A stretch of 64,000 nt of DNA from Burkholderia plantarii (GCF_001411805.1 NZ_CP007212.1:2976001-3040000), one strand, 5' to 3'; shown: positions 41,356 through 52,851, counted from the stretch's first letter. Numbers and translations are program-made. Notes: generated from the letters alone by a model not told the origin.

Positions 41356-42046
41356 TGGGGTCTGGACAGAGCGGCGGGAGGTTTCCGCAAGTGTAGTAAA
41401 ACCTGAAAAAATAAGCAATTTTAGGCACTTACCGGCTTTCGTTAAACCGGATTGTAAGAGACGATCGCCCACGCGCGATCACCCTCCCGTTTTCCATCGA
41501 AAAATACGATGACAACGCATGCCCGCGGCCCGGCATCCACCGGATATCCGGTATAACGGCGCCGCGGCGGCGAATTGCAGCGGGGACCGGCATCAACGGC
41601 CTCGACACACGCGGGCGAGTCGTACCGGCGGGTCGTGGGCCGCGGTCGAACGGCACACAATCGACGGCGCTTTTCGACCGGCATTCATCTCAAACGTTCC
41701 ATCCCGCCGATCGGTTTACCTCGATTGGCCGTCGTAAACCCGTGATTCGCCAAGATCGCAAATCGTGCGGGAACGCCCCGCATCGAACCGCCCGGCGCAA
41801 TGCCGGCGGCACCGAAACCGATTCCATCCGGAACGATACAAACCATTGTTTTTCCGGGAAAATAGTGCCATTGTGCAGCGCACCAAAAGCGCTTGACATC
41901 CGTTCCGAACGCCCTAGAATGGGAACCGTTGTTGCAATGCACCAAGCCATTGCGCAGATGCGGAACACCGTCGTGCCCCTCAAGTCGTGCCCCTTAACTC
42001 AAGCGATCGCCGCGAAGCCGGTGATCGTCAATCAGGAGCCAAAACC
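41356..42046. other. 691-bp regulatory gap before phaP
   Basis: No credible gene. Contents: a 14-bp perfect palindrome ACCGGATATCCGGT (41539-41552), AT-rich sequence, direct repeats at 41872-41886 and 41931-41945, and a good promoter for phaP (TTGACA 41893-41898, TAGAAT 41915-41920). Confidence 0.7.
41893..41920 (+). promoter_or_regulatory. phaP promoter
   Basis: TTGACA (41893-41898) is separated by 16 bases from TAGAAT (41915-41920), the best sigma-70 match in the window. Its transcript has a leader of about 120 bases. Confidence 0.75.
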
Positions 42047-42625
42047 ATGTCCCTGTTGACCCCCGAGCAAATCGCCGCCGCCCAGAAGGCCAACCTCGAA
42101 AGCCTGTTCGGCCTGACGACGAAGGCGTTCGAAAGCGTCGAGAAGCTGATCGAGCTGAACGTGCAGGTCGTGAAGTCGACGCTCGCGGAAAGCCAGGAAA
42201 ACGCGCAGCGCGCGCTGTCGGTGAAGGACGCGCAGGAACTGATCGCGCTGCAGGCCAGCTTCGCCCAGCCGATCGCCGAGAAGGTCCTGGCCTATGGCCG
42301 CCACCTGTACGACATCGCCTCGACGACGCAGGCCGAATTCGCCAAGGTCGCCGAAGCCCAGTACCAGGAGCAGAACCTGAAGGTCCAGGCGCTCGTCGAC
42401 AACGTCGCGAAGAACGCCCCGGCCGGTTCGGAAACGGCTGTCGCCGCACTGAAGTCGGCGATCAACGCCGCGAACACGACCTACGAAACGGTGCAGAAGG
42501 CCACCAAGCAGGCCGTCGAGATCGCCGAATCGAACTTCAACGCCGCCGCCGCCGTCGCGACCAAGGCCGCCAACTCGGCCGCCGCTGCATCGCGTCGCAC
42601 GGCCGCCGCACCGAAGGCCGTCTAA
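42047..42625 (+). CDS. phaP: Phasin (PHA granule-associated protein)
   Basis: A 192-residue amphipathic helical protein covering polyhydroxyalkanoate granules. The N-terminal [19 protein letters not shown] block and heptad-like helices are typical of Burkholderia phasins; the C-terminus is Ala/Lys-rich ([15 protein letters not shown]). ATG 42047 is supported by AGGAG at 42033-42037. A strong promoter lies upstream. Confidence 0.93.
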   Translation: MSLLTPEQIAAAQKANLESLFGLTTKAFESVEKLIELNVQVVKSTLAESQENAQRALSVKDAQELIALQASFAQPIAEKVLAYGRHLYDIASTTQAEFAKVAEAQYQEQNLKVQALVDNVAKNAPAGSETAVAALKSAINAANTTYETVQKATKQAVEIAESNFNAAAAVATKAANSAAAASRRTAAAPKAV

Positions 42626-42683
42626 GCGAGGGCATCCGCCCCATCGAACCGGTCGCGCGCCGCAGTCAGGCGCGCCGCGCCCG

Positions 42684-42711
42684 AAAAGCCGCGCCGCTGC
42701 GCGGCTTTTTT
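42684..42711 (+). terminator. Terminator of phaP
   Basis: GCCGCGC (42688-42694) pairs with GCGCGGC (42699-42705), 4-base loop, with T-run 42706-42711. Confidence 0.85.
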
Positions 42712-42810
42712 CTTGGCCGAACGGTTCGACGCGAATGAAGCGCCGGGCAAGGCGCCGAACGACGGAGCCGAACCCGCCCCCCCTGCCCGCGCGCTCAGCG
42801 CCAATGAAAA

Positions 42811-42846
42811 CGGCCCCGCCGGACCTTTTTCGGTCCGGCGGGGCCG
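42811..42846 (-). terminator. Strong hairpin terminator of lpdA
   Basis: A 15-base perfect stem (42811-42825 with 42832-42846) with loop TTTTTC. On the minus strand it is followed by TTTT (left flank AAAA). Confidence 0.85.
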
Positions 42847-42895
42847 TCGAACATCATCCCGGCCGACGCCACCCGCGCGCCGGCCTGACGACGTT

Positions 42896-44674
42896 TTACT
42901 TCTTCCGCTGCGGCGGCAGGTCGGTACAGACGCCTTCGTACAGCTCGGCGGCCATCCCGATCGATTCGCCGAGCGTCGGGTGCGGATGGATCGTCTTGCC
43001 GATGTCCTCGGCGTCGGCGCCCATCTCGACCGCCAGGCACACTTCGCTGATCAGGTCGCCCGCATTCAGGCCGACGATCCCGCCGCCGATCACGCGATGC
43101 GTTTCCTCGTCGAACAGCAGCTTCGTGAAGCCCTCGTCGCGGCCGTTGGCGATCGCGCGGCCCGAAGCGACCCACGGGAACACCGCCTTGCCGTACTTGA
43201 CGCCTTCCGCCTTCAGCTGGTCCTCGGTCTTGCCCGCCCAGGCCACTTCCGGATCGGTGTAGGCCACCGACGGGATCTGCAGCGCGTCGAAATAGGCCTT
43301 CTCGCCGTGCGCGGCCTCGGCTGCGACGTGGCCTTCATGGACGGCCTTGTGCGCGAGCATCGGCTGGCCGACGAGATCGCCGATCGCGAAGATGTGCGGC
43401 ACGTTGGTGCGCATCTGCTTGTCGACTTCGATGAAGCCGCGATCCGTGACCGCGACGCCAGCCTTGTCGGCACCGATCTTCTTGCCATTCGGGCTGCGGC
43501 CGACGGCCACCAGCACGAGGTCGTAACGCTGCGCTTCCGCCGGCGCCTTCTCGCCCTCGAACTTCACGTAGATGCCGTCTTCCTTCGCCTCGGCACCCAC
43601 CGTCTTGGTCTTCAGCATCACGTTGCCGAAGCGCTTCGCGTTGTACTTCTCCCAGACCTTCACGAGATCGCGGTCGGCGCCCATCATCAGGCCGTCCATC
43701 ATTTCGACCACGTCGATCTCGGCGCCGAGCGTCGAGTAAACGGTGGCCATTTCGAGGCCGATGATGCCGCCGCCGATCACGAGCATGCGCTTGGGCAGCT
43801 GGCGCAGTTCGAGCGCGCCGGTCGAATCGATCACGCGCGGATCTTCCGGCATGAACGGCAGCTTCACCGCCTGCGAGCCGGCCGCGATGATCGCCTGCTT
43901 GAACTTGACGACGGTCTTGCCGCTCTCGCCCACGACTTCGAGATGGTACGGATCGAGGAAGCCGCCGACGCCCGACACCACCTGGACCTTGCGCGCCTTG
44001 GCCATGCCGGCGAGGCCGACCGTGAGCTGCTTGACGACGCTCGACTTGAAGTCGCGCAGCTTGTCGAGATTGACTTCGGGCTTGCCGAACGTGATGCCGT
44101 GATCAGCCAGCGCGGCTGCCTCGTCGATCACCAGCGCCGTATGCAGCAGCGCCTTCGACGGGATGCAACCGACGTTCAGACATACGCCGCCGAGCGTCGC
44201 GTAACGCTCGACCAGCACCGTCTTCATGCCGAGATCGGCCGACCGGAACGCCGCCGAATAACCGCCGGGGCCCGAACCGAGCACCACCATGTCGCATTCG
44301 ACGTCGGCCTTGCCCGAGTAGCTGCCGGCCTGCGGCGCGGCGGCCGGCGCGGCCTTCTCGGCGGGCTTCTCAGCCGGCTTCTCGGTTTTGGCGGCCGGCG
44401 CCTCGGGCGCCTTTTCGGCGGGCTTGGCCGCCTCGGCGCTGCCCTCGAGCACGACGATCAGCGTGCCCTGCGAGACCGGATCGCCGACCTTGACCTTCAC
44501 TTCCTTGACGACGCCGGCTTCCGGACTCGGCACGTCCATCGTCGCCTTGTCCGATTCGAGCGTGACGAGCGACTGCTCCTTCTCGACCGTGTCGCCCGCC
44601 TTCACCAGCACCTCGATGACGGGAATATCGTTGAAATCGCCGATGTCCGGCACTTTGACTTCGATGAGACTCAT
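42896..44674 (-). CDS. lpdA: Dihydrolipoyl dehydrogenase (E3) with N-terminal lipoyl domain
   Basis: E3 of the pyruvate dehydrogenase complex. The 592-residue protein carries a lipoyl domain (residues 1-80, Lys43) and an Ala/Pro/Lys linker (about 80-115) before the FAD domain ([15 protein letters not shown]) with redox pair Cys165/Cys170 ([13 protein letters not shown]). This fusion is known in some beta-proteobacteria such as Neisseria and Burkholderia. ATG 44674. It is the last gene of aceE-aceF-lpdA. Confidence 0.95.
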   Translation of the reverse strand: MSLIEVKVPDIGDFNDIPVIEVLVKAGDTVEKEQSLVTLESDKATMDVPSPEAGVVKEVKVKVGDPVSQGTLIVVLEGSAEAAKPAEKAPEAPAAKTEKPAEKPAEKAAPAAAPQAGSYSGKADVECDMVVLGSGPGGYSAAFRSADLGMKTVLVERYATLGGVCLNVGCIPSKALLHTALVIDEAAALADHGITFGKPEVNLDKLRDFKSSVVKQLTVGLAGMAKARKVQVVSGVGGFLDPYHLEVVGESGKTVVKFKQAIIAAGSQAVKLPFMPEDPRVIDSTGALELRQLPKRMLVIGGGIIGLEMATVYSTLGAEIDVVEMMDGLMMGADRDLVKVWEKYNAKRFGNVMLKTKTVGAEAKEDGIYVKFEGEKAPAEAQRYDLVLVAVGRSPNGKKIGADKAGVAVTDRGFIEVDKQMRTNVPHIFAIGDLVGQPMLAHKAVHEGHVAAEAAHGEKAYFDALQIPSVAYTDPEVAWAGKTEDQLKAEGVKYGKAVFPWVASGRAIANGRDEGFTKLLFDEETHRVIGGGIVGLNAGDLISEVCLAVEMGADAEDIGKTIHPHPTLGESIGMAAELYEGVCTDLPPQRKK

Positions 44675-44831
44675 GAACTGTCCCCTACTTGTATGGACTA
44701 CCGCCGATCGAACGACGCATCCGCGCCGGTACGCACGAGGCCGCCGCCGGGGCGGCTCCCGCGCGCGCCGCGCCGGCCGCGCGATGCGCATCTGACGCAG
44801 CGCGCGGCCGGACGGCGGATGCCGTCATGCA

Positions 44832-46469
44832 TCAAAGAATCACGCGGCGGAAATCGCCGAGGATCGACGCCAGGTACGCGTTGAAGCGCGCGGCCGCGGC
44901 GCCGTCGATCACGCGGTGATCGTAAGACAGCGACATCGGCAGCGTCAGGCGCGGCACGAACTGCTTGCCGTCCCAGACCGGCTTCATCGCGCTGCGCGAC
45001 AGGCCGAGGATCGCGACTTCCGGTGCGTTGACGATCGGCGTGAAATGCGTGCCGCCGATGCCGCCCAGCGACGAGATCGAGAAGCAGCCGCCCTGCATCT
45101 GGTCGGGCTTGAGCTTGCCGTCGCGCGCCGCCTTCGACAGATCGGCCATTTCCTTGGCGATGTCGACGAGGCCCTTCTTGTCCGCGTCGCGGATCACCGG
45201 CACGACCAGCCCGTTCGGCGTGTCGGCGGCGAAACCGATGTGGAAGTACTGCTTGAGGATCAGGTTGTCGCCGTCGAGGCTCGCGTTGAAGGTCGGGAAC
45301 TTCTTCAGCGCCGCGACCACGGCCTTGATCACGAAGGCGAGCATCGTGAACTTCACGCCCGACTTCTCGTTTTCCTTGTTCAGCTGGACGCGCAGCGCCT
45401 CGAGCTCGGTGATGTCCGCCTCGTCGTTGTTCGTGACGTGCGGGATCATGACCCAGTTGCGATGCAGGTTCGCGCCCGAGATCTTCTTGATGCGCGACAG
45501 CGGCTGCGCCTCGACCGGACCGAACTTCGTGAAGTCGATCTTCGGCCACGGCAGCAGGTTCAGCTCGCCGCCGCCCGCCGGCGCGGCAGCGCCGGCCGGA
45601 GCCGCGGTCTGGCCCGTCATCACGCCCTTCACGAACGCGGTCACGTCTTCCTTCGTGATACGGCCCTTCGGACCCGAACCGGCCACGCGGCCGACGTCGA
45701 CGCCCAGCTCGCGCGCGAACTTGCGCACCGACGGCGAAGCGTGACTCGCCCGGCCCGACGCGGCCGGCGCCGGTGCCGGTGCCGAAGCCTGCGCGGCCGG
45801 TGCGGCCTTCTGCTCGGCCTGGGCCGGCGCCGCCTTGGGCGCCTCGGCCTTCGGCGCTTCCGCCTTCGGGGCCGCGGCGGCCGGCGCGGCATCGCCGCTC
45901 TCCAGCACCACGATCAGCGCGCCCTCGGAGACCGTGTCGCCGACCTTGACCTTGATTTCCTTGACGGTGCCGGCGGCCGGGCTCGGCACGTCCATCGTCG
46001 CCTTGTCCGATTCGAGCGTGACGAGCGATTGCTCCTTCTCGACCTTGTCGCCGACCTTCACGCCGATCTCGATGACCGGGATGTCCTTGTAGTCGCCGAT
46101 ATCCGGCACCTTGACGTCGACCGTGCCGCCGCCCGCCGCCGGGGCGCCGGCCTTCGGCGCCTCGGCCTTGGCCGGCGCGGCTTCCGCCTTGGGCGCCTCG
46201 GCCTTCGGCGCTTCCGCCTTGGCTTCGCCCGAGCCCTCGAACACGACGATCAGCGTGCCTTCCGACACGGTATCGCCCGCCTTGACCTTCACTTCCTTGA
46301 CCGTACCGGCCGACGGGCTCGGCACGTCCATCGTCGCCTTGTCGGACTCGAGCGTGACGAGCGACTGCTCGGCCTCGACCGTGTCGCCCGCCTTCACCAG
46401 CACCTCGATGACGGGAATGTCCTTGTAATCGCCGATATCCGGCACCTTGACTTCGATCGCTTGACTCAT
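44832..46469 (-). CDS. aceF: Pyruvate dehydrogenase E2 (dihydrolipoyl acetyltransferase)
   Basis: A 545-residue E2 with two lipoyl domains (Lys44 and Lys156) joined by Ala/Pro/Lys linkers, a peripheral subunit-binding domain (about 245-285), and a C-terminal acyltransferase domain with [15 protein letters not shown]. It transfers the acetyl group to CoA. ATG 46469; 67 bp after aceE. Confidence 0.96.
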   Translation of the reverse strand: MSQAIEVKVPDIGDYKDIPVIEVLVKAGDTVEAEQSLVTLESDKATMDVPSPSAGTVKEVKVKAGDTVSEGTLIVVFEGSGEAKAEAPKAEAPKAEAAPAKAEAPKAGAPAAGGGTVDVKVPDIGDYKDIPVIEIGVKVGDKVEKEQSLVTLESDKATMDVPSPAAGTVKEIKVKVGDTVSEGALIVVLESGDAAPAAAAPKAEAPKAEAPKAAPAQAEQKAAPAAQASAPAPAPAASGRASHASPSVRKFARELGVDVGRVAGSGPKGRITKEDVTAFVKGVMTGQTAAPAGAAAPAGGGELNLLPWPKIDFTKFGPVEAQPLSRIKKISGANLHRNWVMIPHVTNNDEADITELEALRVQLNKENEKSGVKFTMLAFVIKAVVAALKKFPTFNASLDGDNLILKQYFHIGFAADTPNGLVVPVIRDADKKGLVDIAKEMADLSKAARDGKLKPDQMQGGCFSISSLGGIGGTHFTPIVNAPEVAILGLSRSAMKPVWDGKQFVPRLTLPMSLSYDHRVIDGAAAARFNAYLASILGDFRRVIL

Positions 46470-46536
46470 CTGTAAAAGTCTCCTGGGCCGCGCGCGCCCT
46501 GGTCGGGCGGCGCGGCGTGACATGGCACGTGTGCGT

Positions 46537-49233
46537 TTAAACCGTCATCGGATTGGGTTTCGACGGATCGAGGTCGTACTTCCTGATCGCCTCGGCGACC
46601 ACCTTGCGGTCGATCGTGCCTTCGTCGGCCAGCGCGTTCAGCGCGGCGACGGTCACCCAGTGGCGGTCCACCTCGAAGAAGTGGCGCAGCGCCTTGCGCG
46701 TGTCCGAGCGGCCGTAGCCGTCGGTGCCGAGCACCACGTAGCGGCGATCGATCTGGCCGCGGATCTGGTCGGCCAGCGCGCGCACGTAGTCGGTCGACGC
46801 GATCACCGGGCCCTGCGCGTCCTTCAGCAGCGTCTGGACGTGCGACAGGCGGCGTTCCTCGGTCGGGTTCAGCAGGTTCCAGCGCTCGACCTCGTGGCCT
46901 TCGCGGGCCAGTTCGGTGAAGCTCGGCACGCTCCAGAGGTCGGCGGCAACGCCCCAGTCGTTCTTCAGCAGTTCGGCCGCGGCGATCACTTCGTTGAAGA
47001 TCGTGCCGGCGCCGAGCAGCTGCACGCGCGGTGCCTTCTGGTCGGCCTCGGCCTTGCGGAACGCGTACATTCCCTTGATGATGTCGGCCGCCACGTGCTC
47101 GCCCTGCGGAATCGCCGGGTGCTCGTAGTTCTCGTTCATCACCGTGACGTAGTAGTACACGTCTTCCTGGTCGGCCACCATGCGCTGCAGGCCGTTCTGG
47201 ATGATCACGGCGAGTTCGTAGCCGAAGGTCGGGTCGTAGCTCACGCAATTCGGCACCGATGCCGCCCACAGCAGCGAGTGGCCGTCTTCGTGCTGCAGGC
47301 CTTCGCCGTTCAGCGTGGTACGGCCGGCGGTGCCGCCCAGCAGGAAGCCGCGCGAACGCATGTCGCCCGCCGCCCAGGCCAGGTCGCCGATGCGCTGGAA
47401 GCCGAACATCGAATAGAAGATGTAGAACGGCACCATGATCTCGCCGTGCGTCGAGTACGACGTCGCCGCCGCGATCCAGTCGCACATGCCGCCCGCTTCG
47501 TTGATGCCTTCCTGCAGGATCTGGCCGGTTTCCGATTCCTTGTAGAACATCAGCTGGTCGGAATCTTCCGGCACGTACTTCTGGCCCTGCTGGTTCCAGA
47601 TGCCGATCTGGCGGAACAGGCCCTCCATGCCGAAGGTACGCGACTCGTCCGGCACGATCGGCACGACGCGCTTGCCGAGCGTCTTGTCCTTCAGCAGGAT
47701 GTTCAGGATCCGCACGAACGCCATCGTCGTCGAGATCTCGCGGCCTTCGCCCGTGCCCTTGAGCAGCGGCTCGAACGCGTCGAGCATCGGCACCGGCAGC
47801 GATTCCGCCTTCTGGCGGCGCTGCGGCAGGTAGCCGCCGAGCTCCTGGCGGTGCGCGCGCATGTACTCGAGTTCCTTCGAGCCTTCCTCGAACTTCAGGT
47901 AGGGGATGTCGCCGATCACGTCGTCGGCGATCGGCAGACGGAACTGGTCGCGGAAGCGCTTGAGCTGCTCCACCGGCAGCTTCTTCTGCTGGTGCGTGAT
48001 GTTCATCGCCTGGCCGGCTTCGCCCATCCCGTAGCCCTTGATCGTCTTCGCGAGGATCACGGTCGGCGCGCCCTTGGTGTTGCTCGCCTCGTGGAACGCC
48101 GCGTAGATCTTGTGCGGATCATGGCCGCCGCGGTTCAGGTTCCAGATGTCGTCGTCGGACCAGTCGGCAACCATCGCCTTCAGTTCCGGCGTGTTGAAGA
48201 AGTGCTCGCGCACGAACGCGCCCGACTCCGATTTGTAGGTCTGGTACTCGCCGTCGACGACTTCCATCATCCGGCGCATCAGCGCGCCCGACTTGTCGCG
48301 GGCCAGCAGCGAATCCCAGCGGCTGCCCCAGATCACCTTGATGACGTTCCAGCCGGCGCCGCGGAATTCCGATTCGAGTTCCTGGATGATCTTGCCGTTG
48401 CCGCGCACCGGACCGTCCAGGCGCTGCAGGTTGCAGTTGATCACGAACACGAGGTTGTCGAGCCGCTCGCGGCTCGCCATGCCGATCGCGCCGAGCGATT
48501 CCGGCTCGTCGGTCTCGCCGTCGCCGAGGAAGGCCCAGACCTTGCGGCCCGCGGTCTTGGCGATGCCGCGTGCTTCCAGGTACTTCATGAAGCGCGCCTG
48601 GTAGATCGACATGATCGGGCCGAGGCCCATCGACACCGTCGGGAACTGCCAGAAATCCGGCATCAGCCACGGGTGCGGGTAAGACGAGATGCCGTTGCCG
48701 CCGACTTCCTGGCGGAAGTTGTTGAGTTGATCTTCGCTCAGGCGGCCGAGCAGGAACGCGCGCGAGTAGACGCCCGGCGACGAGTGGCCCTGCACGAACA
48801 CGAGGTCACCGCCGTGCTCGGCGGACGGTGCGTGCCAGAAATGGTTGAAGCCGACGTCGTAGAGCGTCGCGGCCGACGCGAACGAGGCGATGTGGCCGCC
48901 GACGTTGGTGTCCTTGCCGGCGCGCAGCACCATCGCGATCGCGTTCCAGCGCGTGTACGAGCGGATCCGGTGTTCGATGTCCTGATCGCCCGGGATCTTC
49001 GCCTGACGCTCGACCGGGATGGTGTTGATATAGGGGGTGTTCGCGGAAAACGGCAGATGCTCGCCGTGCATGCGGGCGAACTCGATCTGCTTTTCGATGA
49101 GGTAATGCGCACGGCCCGGACCGACGGACGAGATCACGCCGTCCAGCGCCTCCAGCCATTCGACGGTTTCTTGCGAATCGTCGTCCTGCTCGGCGGCGAC
49201 GTACTTCATCACTTCGTTGGGTACAGCGGACAT
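46537..49233 (-). CDS. aceE: Pyruvate dehydrogenase E1 (homodimeric)
   Basis: An 898-residue thiamine-diphosphate decarboxylase. It has the ThDP-binding motif [10 protein letters not shown] and a C-terminal transketolase-like domain. It starts the operon with ATG 49233. A palindrome lies upstream at 49358-49378. Confidence 0.97.
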   Translation of the reverse strand: MSAVPNEVMKYVAAEQDDDSQETVEWLEALDGVISSVGPGRAHYLIEKQIEFARMHGEHLPFSANTPYINTIPVERQAKIPGDQDIEHRIRSYTRWNAIAMVLRAGKDTNVGGHIASFASAATLYDVGFNHFWHAPSAEHGGDLVFVQGHSSPGVYSRAFLLGRLSEDQLNNFRQEVGGNGISSYPHPWLMPDFWQFPTVSMGLGPIMSIYQARFMKYLEARGIAKTAGRKVWAFLGDGETDEPESLGAIGMASRERLDNLVFVINCNLQRLDGPVRGNGKIIQELESEFRGAGWNVIKVIWGSRWDSLLARDKSGALMRRMMEVVDGEYQTYKSESGAFVREHFFNTPELKAMVADWSDDDIWNLNRGGHDPHKIYAAFHEASNTKGAPTVILAKTIKGYGMGEAGQAMNITHQQKKLPVEQLKRFRDQFRLPIADDVIGDIPYLKFEEGSKELEYMRAHRQELGGYLPQRRQKAESLPVPMLDAFEPLLKGTGEGREISTTMAFVRILNILLKDKTLGKRVVPIVPDESRTFGMEGLFRQIGIWNQQGQKYVPEDSDQLMFYKESETGQILQEGINEAGGMCDWIAAATSYSTHGEIMVPFYIFYSMFGFQRIGDLAWAAGDMRSRGFLLGGTAGRTTLNGEGLQHEDGHSLLWAASVPNCVSYDPTFGYELAVIIQNGLQRMVADQEDVYYYVTVMNENYEHPAIPQGEHVAADIIKGMYAFRKAEADQKAPRVQLLGAGTIFNEVIAAAELLKNDWGVAADLWSVPSFTELAREGHEVERWNLLNPTEERRLSHVQTLLKDAQGPVIASTDYVRALADQIRGQIDRRYVVLGTDGYGRSDTRKALRHFFEVDRHWVTVAALNALADEGTIDRKVVAEAIRKYDLDPSKPNPMTV

Positions 49234-49357
49234 GCTCGTCTCCTGGGTCCTGAGGGTGAGATCGCGCTGCGTGCAGACGACCTGATTCCGGCGGCTGCGG
49301 CAAGCTCCCGGCGGATTGTAAAGAGGCTCGCCGGACCGACGCAACTAAATTTTCGGG

Positions 49358-49378
49358 TTGTGAGATTGTTTCTCACAA
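49358..49378. promoter_or_regulatory. Palindrome in the aceE-kinase divergent region
   Basis: TTGTGAGA and TCTCACAA flank TTGTT, perfect 8-base arms, in otherwise AT-rich sequence. It is 125 bp upstream of aceE and about 120 bp upstream of the kinase, and may be an operator for pdh. Confidence 0.5.
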
Positions 49379-49496
49379 TACGAAATAATGCTGCGCTGCA
49401 CTCTATTTACAAGGCCTTCGTGCGGCAAATTTCGCTTTCGGTTCAATATTGCGACACCGCGTTTGGCCTGCAATGCCCTGAGCTACAATGCGTGCC

Positions 49497-52001
49497 ATGT
49501 TGACCGATCGGCTATTCGCACGCTCGGCGCGAGCCTCCGGTGCCTCGGCGGACTCGCAGCCGTCCCGCTGGCACCACGGCCCGTGGTGGTCCAATTCCTA
49601 TCTGTTGACGCCGCTGCTGTCGATCCTCGTGTTCCTGGTGGTGATGAGCCTCATTTTGTGGAGCCTCAACCGCCGCGAGCAGCAGCAGCAGGAAGACACC
49701 CTCTATCGCAACGTCGCCTGGGCGCAGCAGCAGATCCGCCTGTCGATGACAAGCGCCCAGGAGCAGCTGCAGGCGTTCGCGCGCGACCTCGCGCTGGGCC
49801 GCATCGACGAGCGCGGCTTCCAGTCCGCGGTCGGCGACGTGATGCAGGCGCATCCGGAAATCCTCTATCTGAACTGGTACGTCGCGCCCGGCACGGCGCG
49901 CTGGCCCGACATGCAGCTGCCGGCGCTGGGCCAGCGGCTCGCGCGGCCCAACGACGCCCAGATGGCCGAGATCGTGCGCGGCGCCTGGCGCGACGCGCAC
50001 GAATCGCGCCGGCAGGCCTACTCGGCCATAGCCTACGACGATTTCGGCAACGGCTTCGTGACGCTGCAGACGCCCGTCACGCGCGACCGCGAGTACCTGG
50101 GCTCGATCGCCGCGGTGTTCTCGGTCGAAGGCATCCTCAAGCACGACATCCCGCCCGAGCTGTCGGCGAAGTACAAGATCTCGATCACCGACGTCAACAA
50201 CCGCGAGCTGGCCTCCACCTCCTCGCGCCCGCGGCTGCCGCGCGACGCCCACTACGACCTGCCGCTCGACCCGCCCGGCCAGGGCCTGACGGTGCGCGTC
50301 TATTCGTATCCGCAGATGACGAACCTGACGAACAACACGCTCGTCTGGCTCGTCGCGGGCCTGTCCTGCTTCGTGCTCTGGAGCCTGTGGAGCCTCTGGA
50401 AGCACACGCGGCAGCGCTTCGAGGCGCAGCAGGCGCTGTACGCGGAGGCGTTCTTCCGCCGCGCGATGGAGAATTCGGTGCTGATCGGCATGCGCGTGCT
50501 CGACATGCACGGCCGCATCACCCACGTGAACCCGGCGTTCTGCCGCATGACGGGCTGGGACGAGGACGACCTGGTCGGCAAGGTCGCGCCGTTCCCGTAC
50601 TGGCCGCGCGACGCGTATCCGGAAATGCAGCGCCAGCTCGACATGACGCTGCGCGGCAAGGCGCCGTCCTCGGGCTTCGAGCTGCGGGTGCGCCGCAAGG
50701 ACGCCTCGATGTTCCATGCGCGGCTCTACGTCTCGCCGCTGATCGACAGCTCGGGCCGCCAGACCGGGTGGATGTCGTCGATGACCGACATCACCGAGCC
50801 GAAACGCGCGCGCGAGGAACTGGCCGCCGCGCACGAGCGCTTCACCACGGTGCTGGAGAGCCTCGACGCGGCCGTCTCGGTGCTGGCCGCCGACGAGGCC
50901 GAGCTGCTGTTCGCCAACCGCTACTACCGCCACCTGTTCGGGATCCGCCCCGACGGCCATCTGGAGCTGTCGGGCGGCGGCTTCGACTCGACCCAGGCCT
51001 CGTCGGATTCGATCGACATGGTCGACGCGTTCGCCGGGCTGCCCGCCACCGCGCTGACCGAGAGCACGGCCGACGCGCAGGAAGTCTACGTCGAGAGCAT
51101 CCAGAAGTGGTTCGAGGTGCGCCGTCAATACATCCAGTGGGTCGACGGCCATCTCGCGCAGATGCAGATCGCCACCGACATCACGACCCGCAAGAAGGCC
51201 CAGGAGCTCGCGCACCAGCAGGAAGAGAAGCTGCAGTTCACGAGCCGGCTGATGACGATGGGCGAGATGGCCTCGTCGATCGCGCACGAGCTGAACCAGC
51301 CGCTCGCGGCGATCAACAACTACTGCTCGGGCACCGTGGCGCTCGTCAAGAGCGGGCGCGGCACCGCCGAGACGCTGCTGCCGGCGCTCGAGAAAACCGC
51401 CCAGCAGGCGCTGCGCGCCGGCATGATCGTCAAGCGGATCCGCGAGTTCGTGAAGCGCAGCGAGCCCAAGCGGCAGGCCGCGCGCGTGGCCGACATCGTC
51501 GCCGACGCGGTCGGGCTCGCCGAAATCGAGGCCCGCAAGCGGCGCATCCGGATCGTTACCGAGATCCGCGCCAGAATGCCTATTATCTATGTTGACCCGG
51601 TGCTGATCGAGCAGGTCCTGATGAACCTGATGAAGAACGCCGCCGAGGCGATGGGCGACGTGAAGGATCCGCAGGCCGACGGCCTGATCCGCGTGGTGGC
51701 CGACATCGAGGCAGGCTTCGTCGACATCCGCGTGATCGACCAGGGCCCCGGTGTCGACGAAGCCACCGCCGAGCGTCTGTTCGAACCGTTCTACAGCACC
51801 AAGTCCGACGGCATGGGCATGGGGCTCAACATCTGTCGATCGATCATCGAGTCGCACCGCGGGCGGCTCTGGGTCGTCAACAACATCGAGGCGGACGGCC
51901 GCGTCTCCGGCGCGACGTTCCATTGCAGCCTGCCCATCGGGGCACCCGAAAACCACGGCCGCGGCGGCGTGGCATCACATACTGTTACGGGAGAGATATG
52001 A
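49497..52001 (+). CDS. PAS-domain sensor histidine kinase, FixL-like
   Basis: A 834-residue membrane kinase. Transmembrane helices at about 35-57 and 281-300 flank a periplasmic sensing region of about 220 residues. After them come two PAS-like domains (about 318-430, 440-560), the HisKA domain with phosphoacceptor His597 (SSIAHELNQPLAAINN), and an HATPase domain (MKNAAEAM, DQGPGVD, GMGMGLNIC). Start ATG 49497 follows TACAAT at 49484-49489, so the message may be nearly leaderless. Its stop overlaps the response regulator start by 4 bases. The layout matches the FixL proteins described in Burkholderia cepacia complex species, but the PAS domains do not by themselves prove a haem oxygen sensor. 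Confidence 0.85.
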   Translation: MLTDRLFARSARASGASADSQPSRWHHGPWWSNSYLLTPLLSILVFLVVMSLILWSLNRREQQQQEDTLYRNVAWAQQQIRLSMTSAQEQLQAFARDLALGRIDERGFQSAVGDVMQAHPEILYLNWYVAPGTARWPDMQLPALGQRLARPNDAQMAEIVRGAWRDAHESRRQAYSAIAYDDFGNGFVTLQTPVTRDREYLGSIAAVFSVEGILKHDIPPELSAKYKISITDVNNRELASTSSRPRLPRDAHYDLPLDPPGQGLTVRVYSYPQMTNLTNNTLVWLVAGLSCFVLWSLWSLWKHTRQRFEAQQALYAEAFFRRAMENSVLIGMRVLDMHGRITHVNPAFCRMTGWDEDDLVGKVAPFPYWPRDAYPEMQRQLDMTLRGKAPSSGFELRVRRKDASMFHARLYVSPLIDSSGRQTGWMSSMTDITEPKRAREELAAAHERFTTVLESLDAAVSVLAADEAELLFANRYYRHLFGIRPDGHLELSGGGFDSTQASSDSIDMVDAFAGLPATALTESTADAQEVYVESIQKWFEVRRQYIQWVDGHLAQMQIATDITTRKKAQELAHQQEEKLQFTSRLMTMGEMASSIAHELNQPLAAINNYCSGTVALVKSGRGTAETLLPALEKTAQQALRAGMIVKRIREFVKRSEPKRQAARVADIVADAVGLAEIEARKRRIRIVTEIRARMPIIYVDPVLIEQVLMNLMKNAAEAMGDVKDPQADGLIRVVADIEAGFVDIRVIDQGPGVDEATAERLFEPFYSTKSDGMGMGLNICRSIIESHRGRLWVVNNIEADGRVSGATFHCSLPIGAPENHGRGGVASHTVTGEI

Positions 52002-52636
52002 ATAGCCCTGTCACCACCCCTCAGGAAACCGTCTTTGTCGTCGACGATGACGAGGCCGTGCGCGATTCGCTGCGCTGGCTGCTGGAGGCGAACGGCTATC
52101 GCGTGCAATGCTTCTCGAGCGCGGAACAGTTTCTCGACGCGTACCAGCCGGCCCAGCAGGTCGGCCAGATCGCGTGCCTGATCCTCGACGTGCGGATGTC
52201 GGGGATGAGCGGGCTCGAACTGCAGGAGCGCCTGATCGCCGACAACGCCGCGCTGCCGATCATCTTCGTGACGGGCCACGGCGACGTGCCGATGGCGGTC
52301 TCGACGATGAAGAAGGGCGCCATGGACTTCATCGAGAAGCCGTTCGACGAAGCCGAATTGCGCAGCCTGGTCGAGCGCATGCTCAACAAGGCGCGCAACG
52401 AAAGCAAGAGCGTGCAGGAGCAGCGCGCCGCGAGCGAGCGGCTCTCGAAGCTGACCGCGCGCGAACAGCAGGTGCTCGAACGGATCATCGCCGGCCGCCT
52501 CAACAAGCAGATCGCCGACGACCTCGGCATCAGCATCAAGACCGTCGAGGCACACCGCGCGAACATCATGGAAAAGCTCAACGTCAACACGGTCGCCGAC
52601 CTGCTGCGTCTGGCGCTGTCCAAGAAGCCGGCGTAA
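51998..52636 (+). CDS. LuxR-type response regulator, FixJ-like
   Basis: A 212-residue regulator with a receiver domain (phosphoacceptor Asp64 in LILDVRMSG; DDD near residue 17) and a LuxR-type helix-turn-helix (LTAREQQVLERIIAGRLNKQ; SIKTVEAHRANIMEKL). ATG 51998 overlaps the kinase stop by four bases, giving translational coupling. With the kinase it forms a FixLJ-like pair. Confidence 0.9.
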   Translation: MNSPVTTPQETVFVVDDDEAVRDSLRWLLEANGYRVQCFSSAEQFLDAYQPAQQVGQIACLILDVRMSGMSGLELQERLIADNAALPIIFVTGHGDVPMAVSTMKKGAMDFIEKPFDEAELRSLVERMLNKARNESKSVQEQRAASERLSKLTAREQQVLERIIAGRLNKQIADDLGISIKTVEAHRANIMEKLNVNTVADLLRLALSKKPA

Positions 52637-52851
52637 GCGGCCTCCTCCAAACCGCTCCATCGGGCCGCACCGCGCGACGCCGGGCTTTCCGGCGCGCGTG
52701 GTGCCGGCTCGCGGCGTCGCGCCTCGCGTCAAGCGCGACGTTGGAACCGGTCCCATTTTCGCTGTCTCGCCCCTCCTCTCGTCTCACCAGCCGCCCGACG
52801 CCGCCGTGGCGCACGGCACGGCATCGATGTCGGATGCCGACAGGCGATGGG

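Noticed and set aside
41690..41983. Small minus-strand frame in the phaP upstream gap
   Set aside because: No ribosome-binding site or recognisable sequence; overlaps the phaP promoter.
46522..49503. A 993-codon plus-strand open frame opposite aceE
   Set aside because: aceE has full-length family identity; this frame is its shadow.
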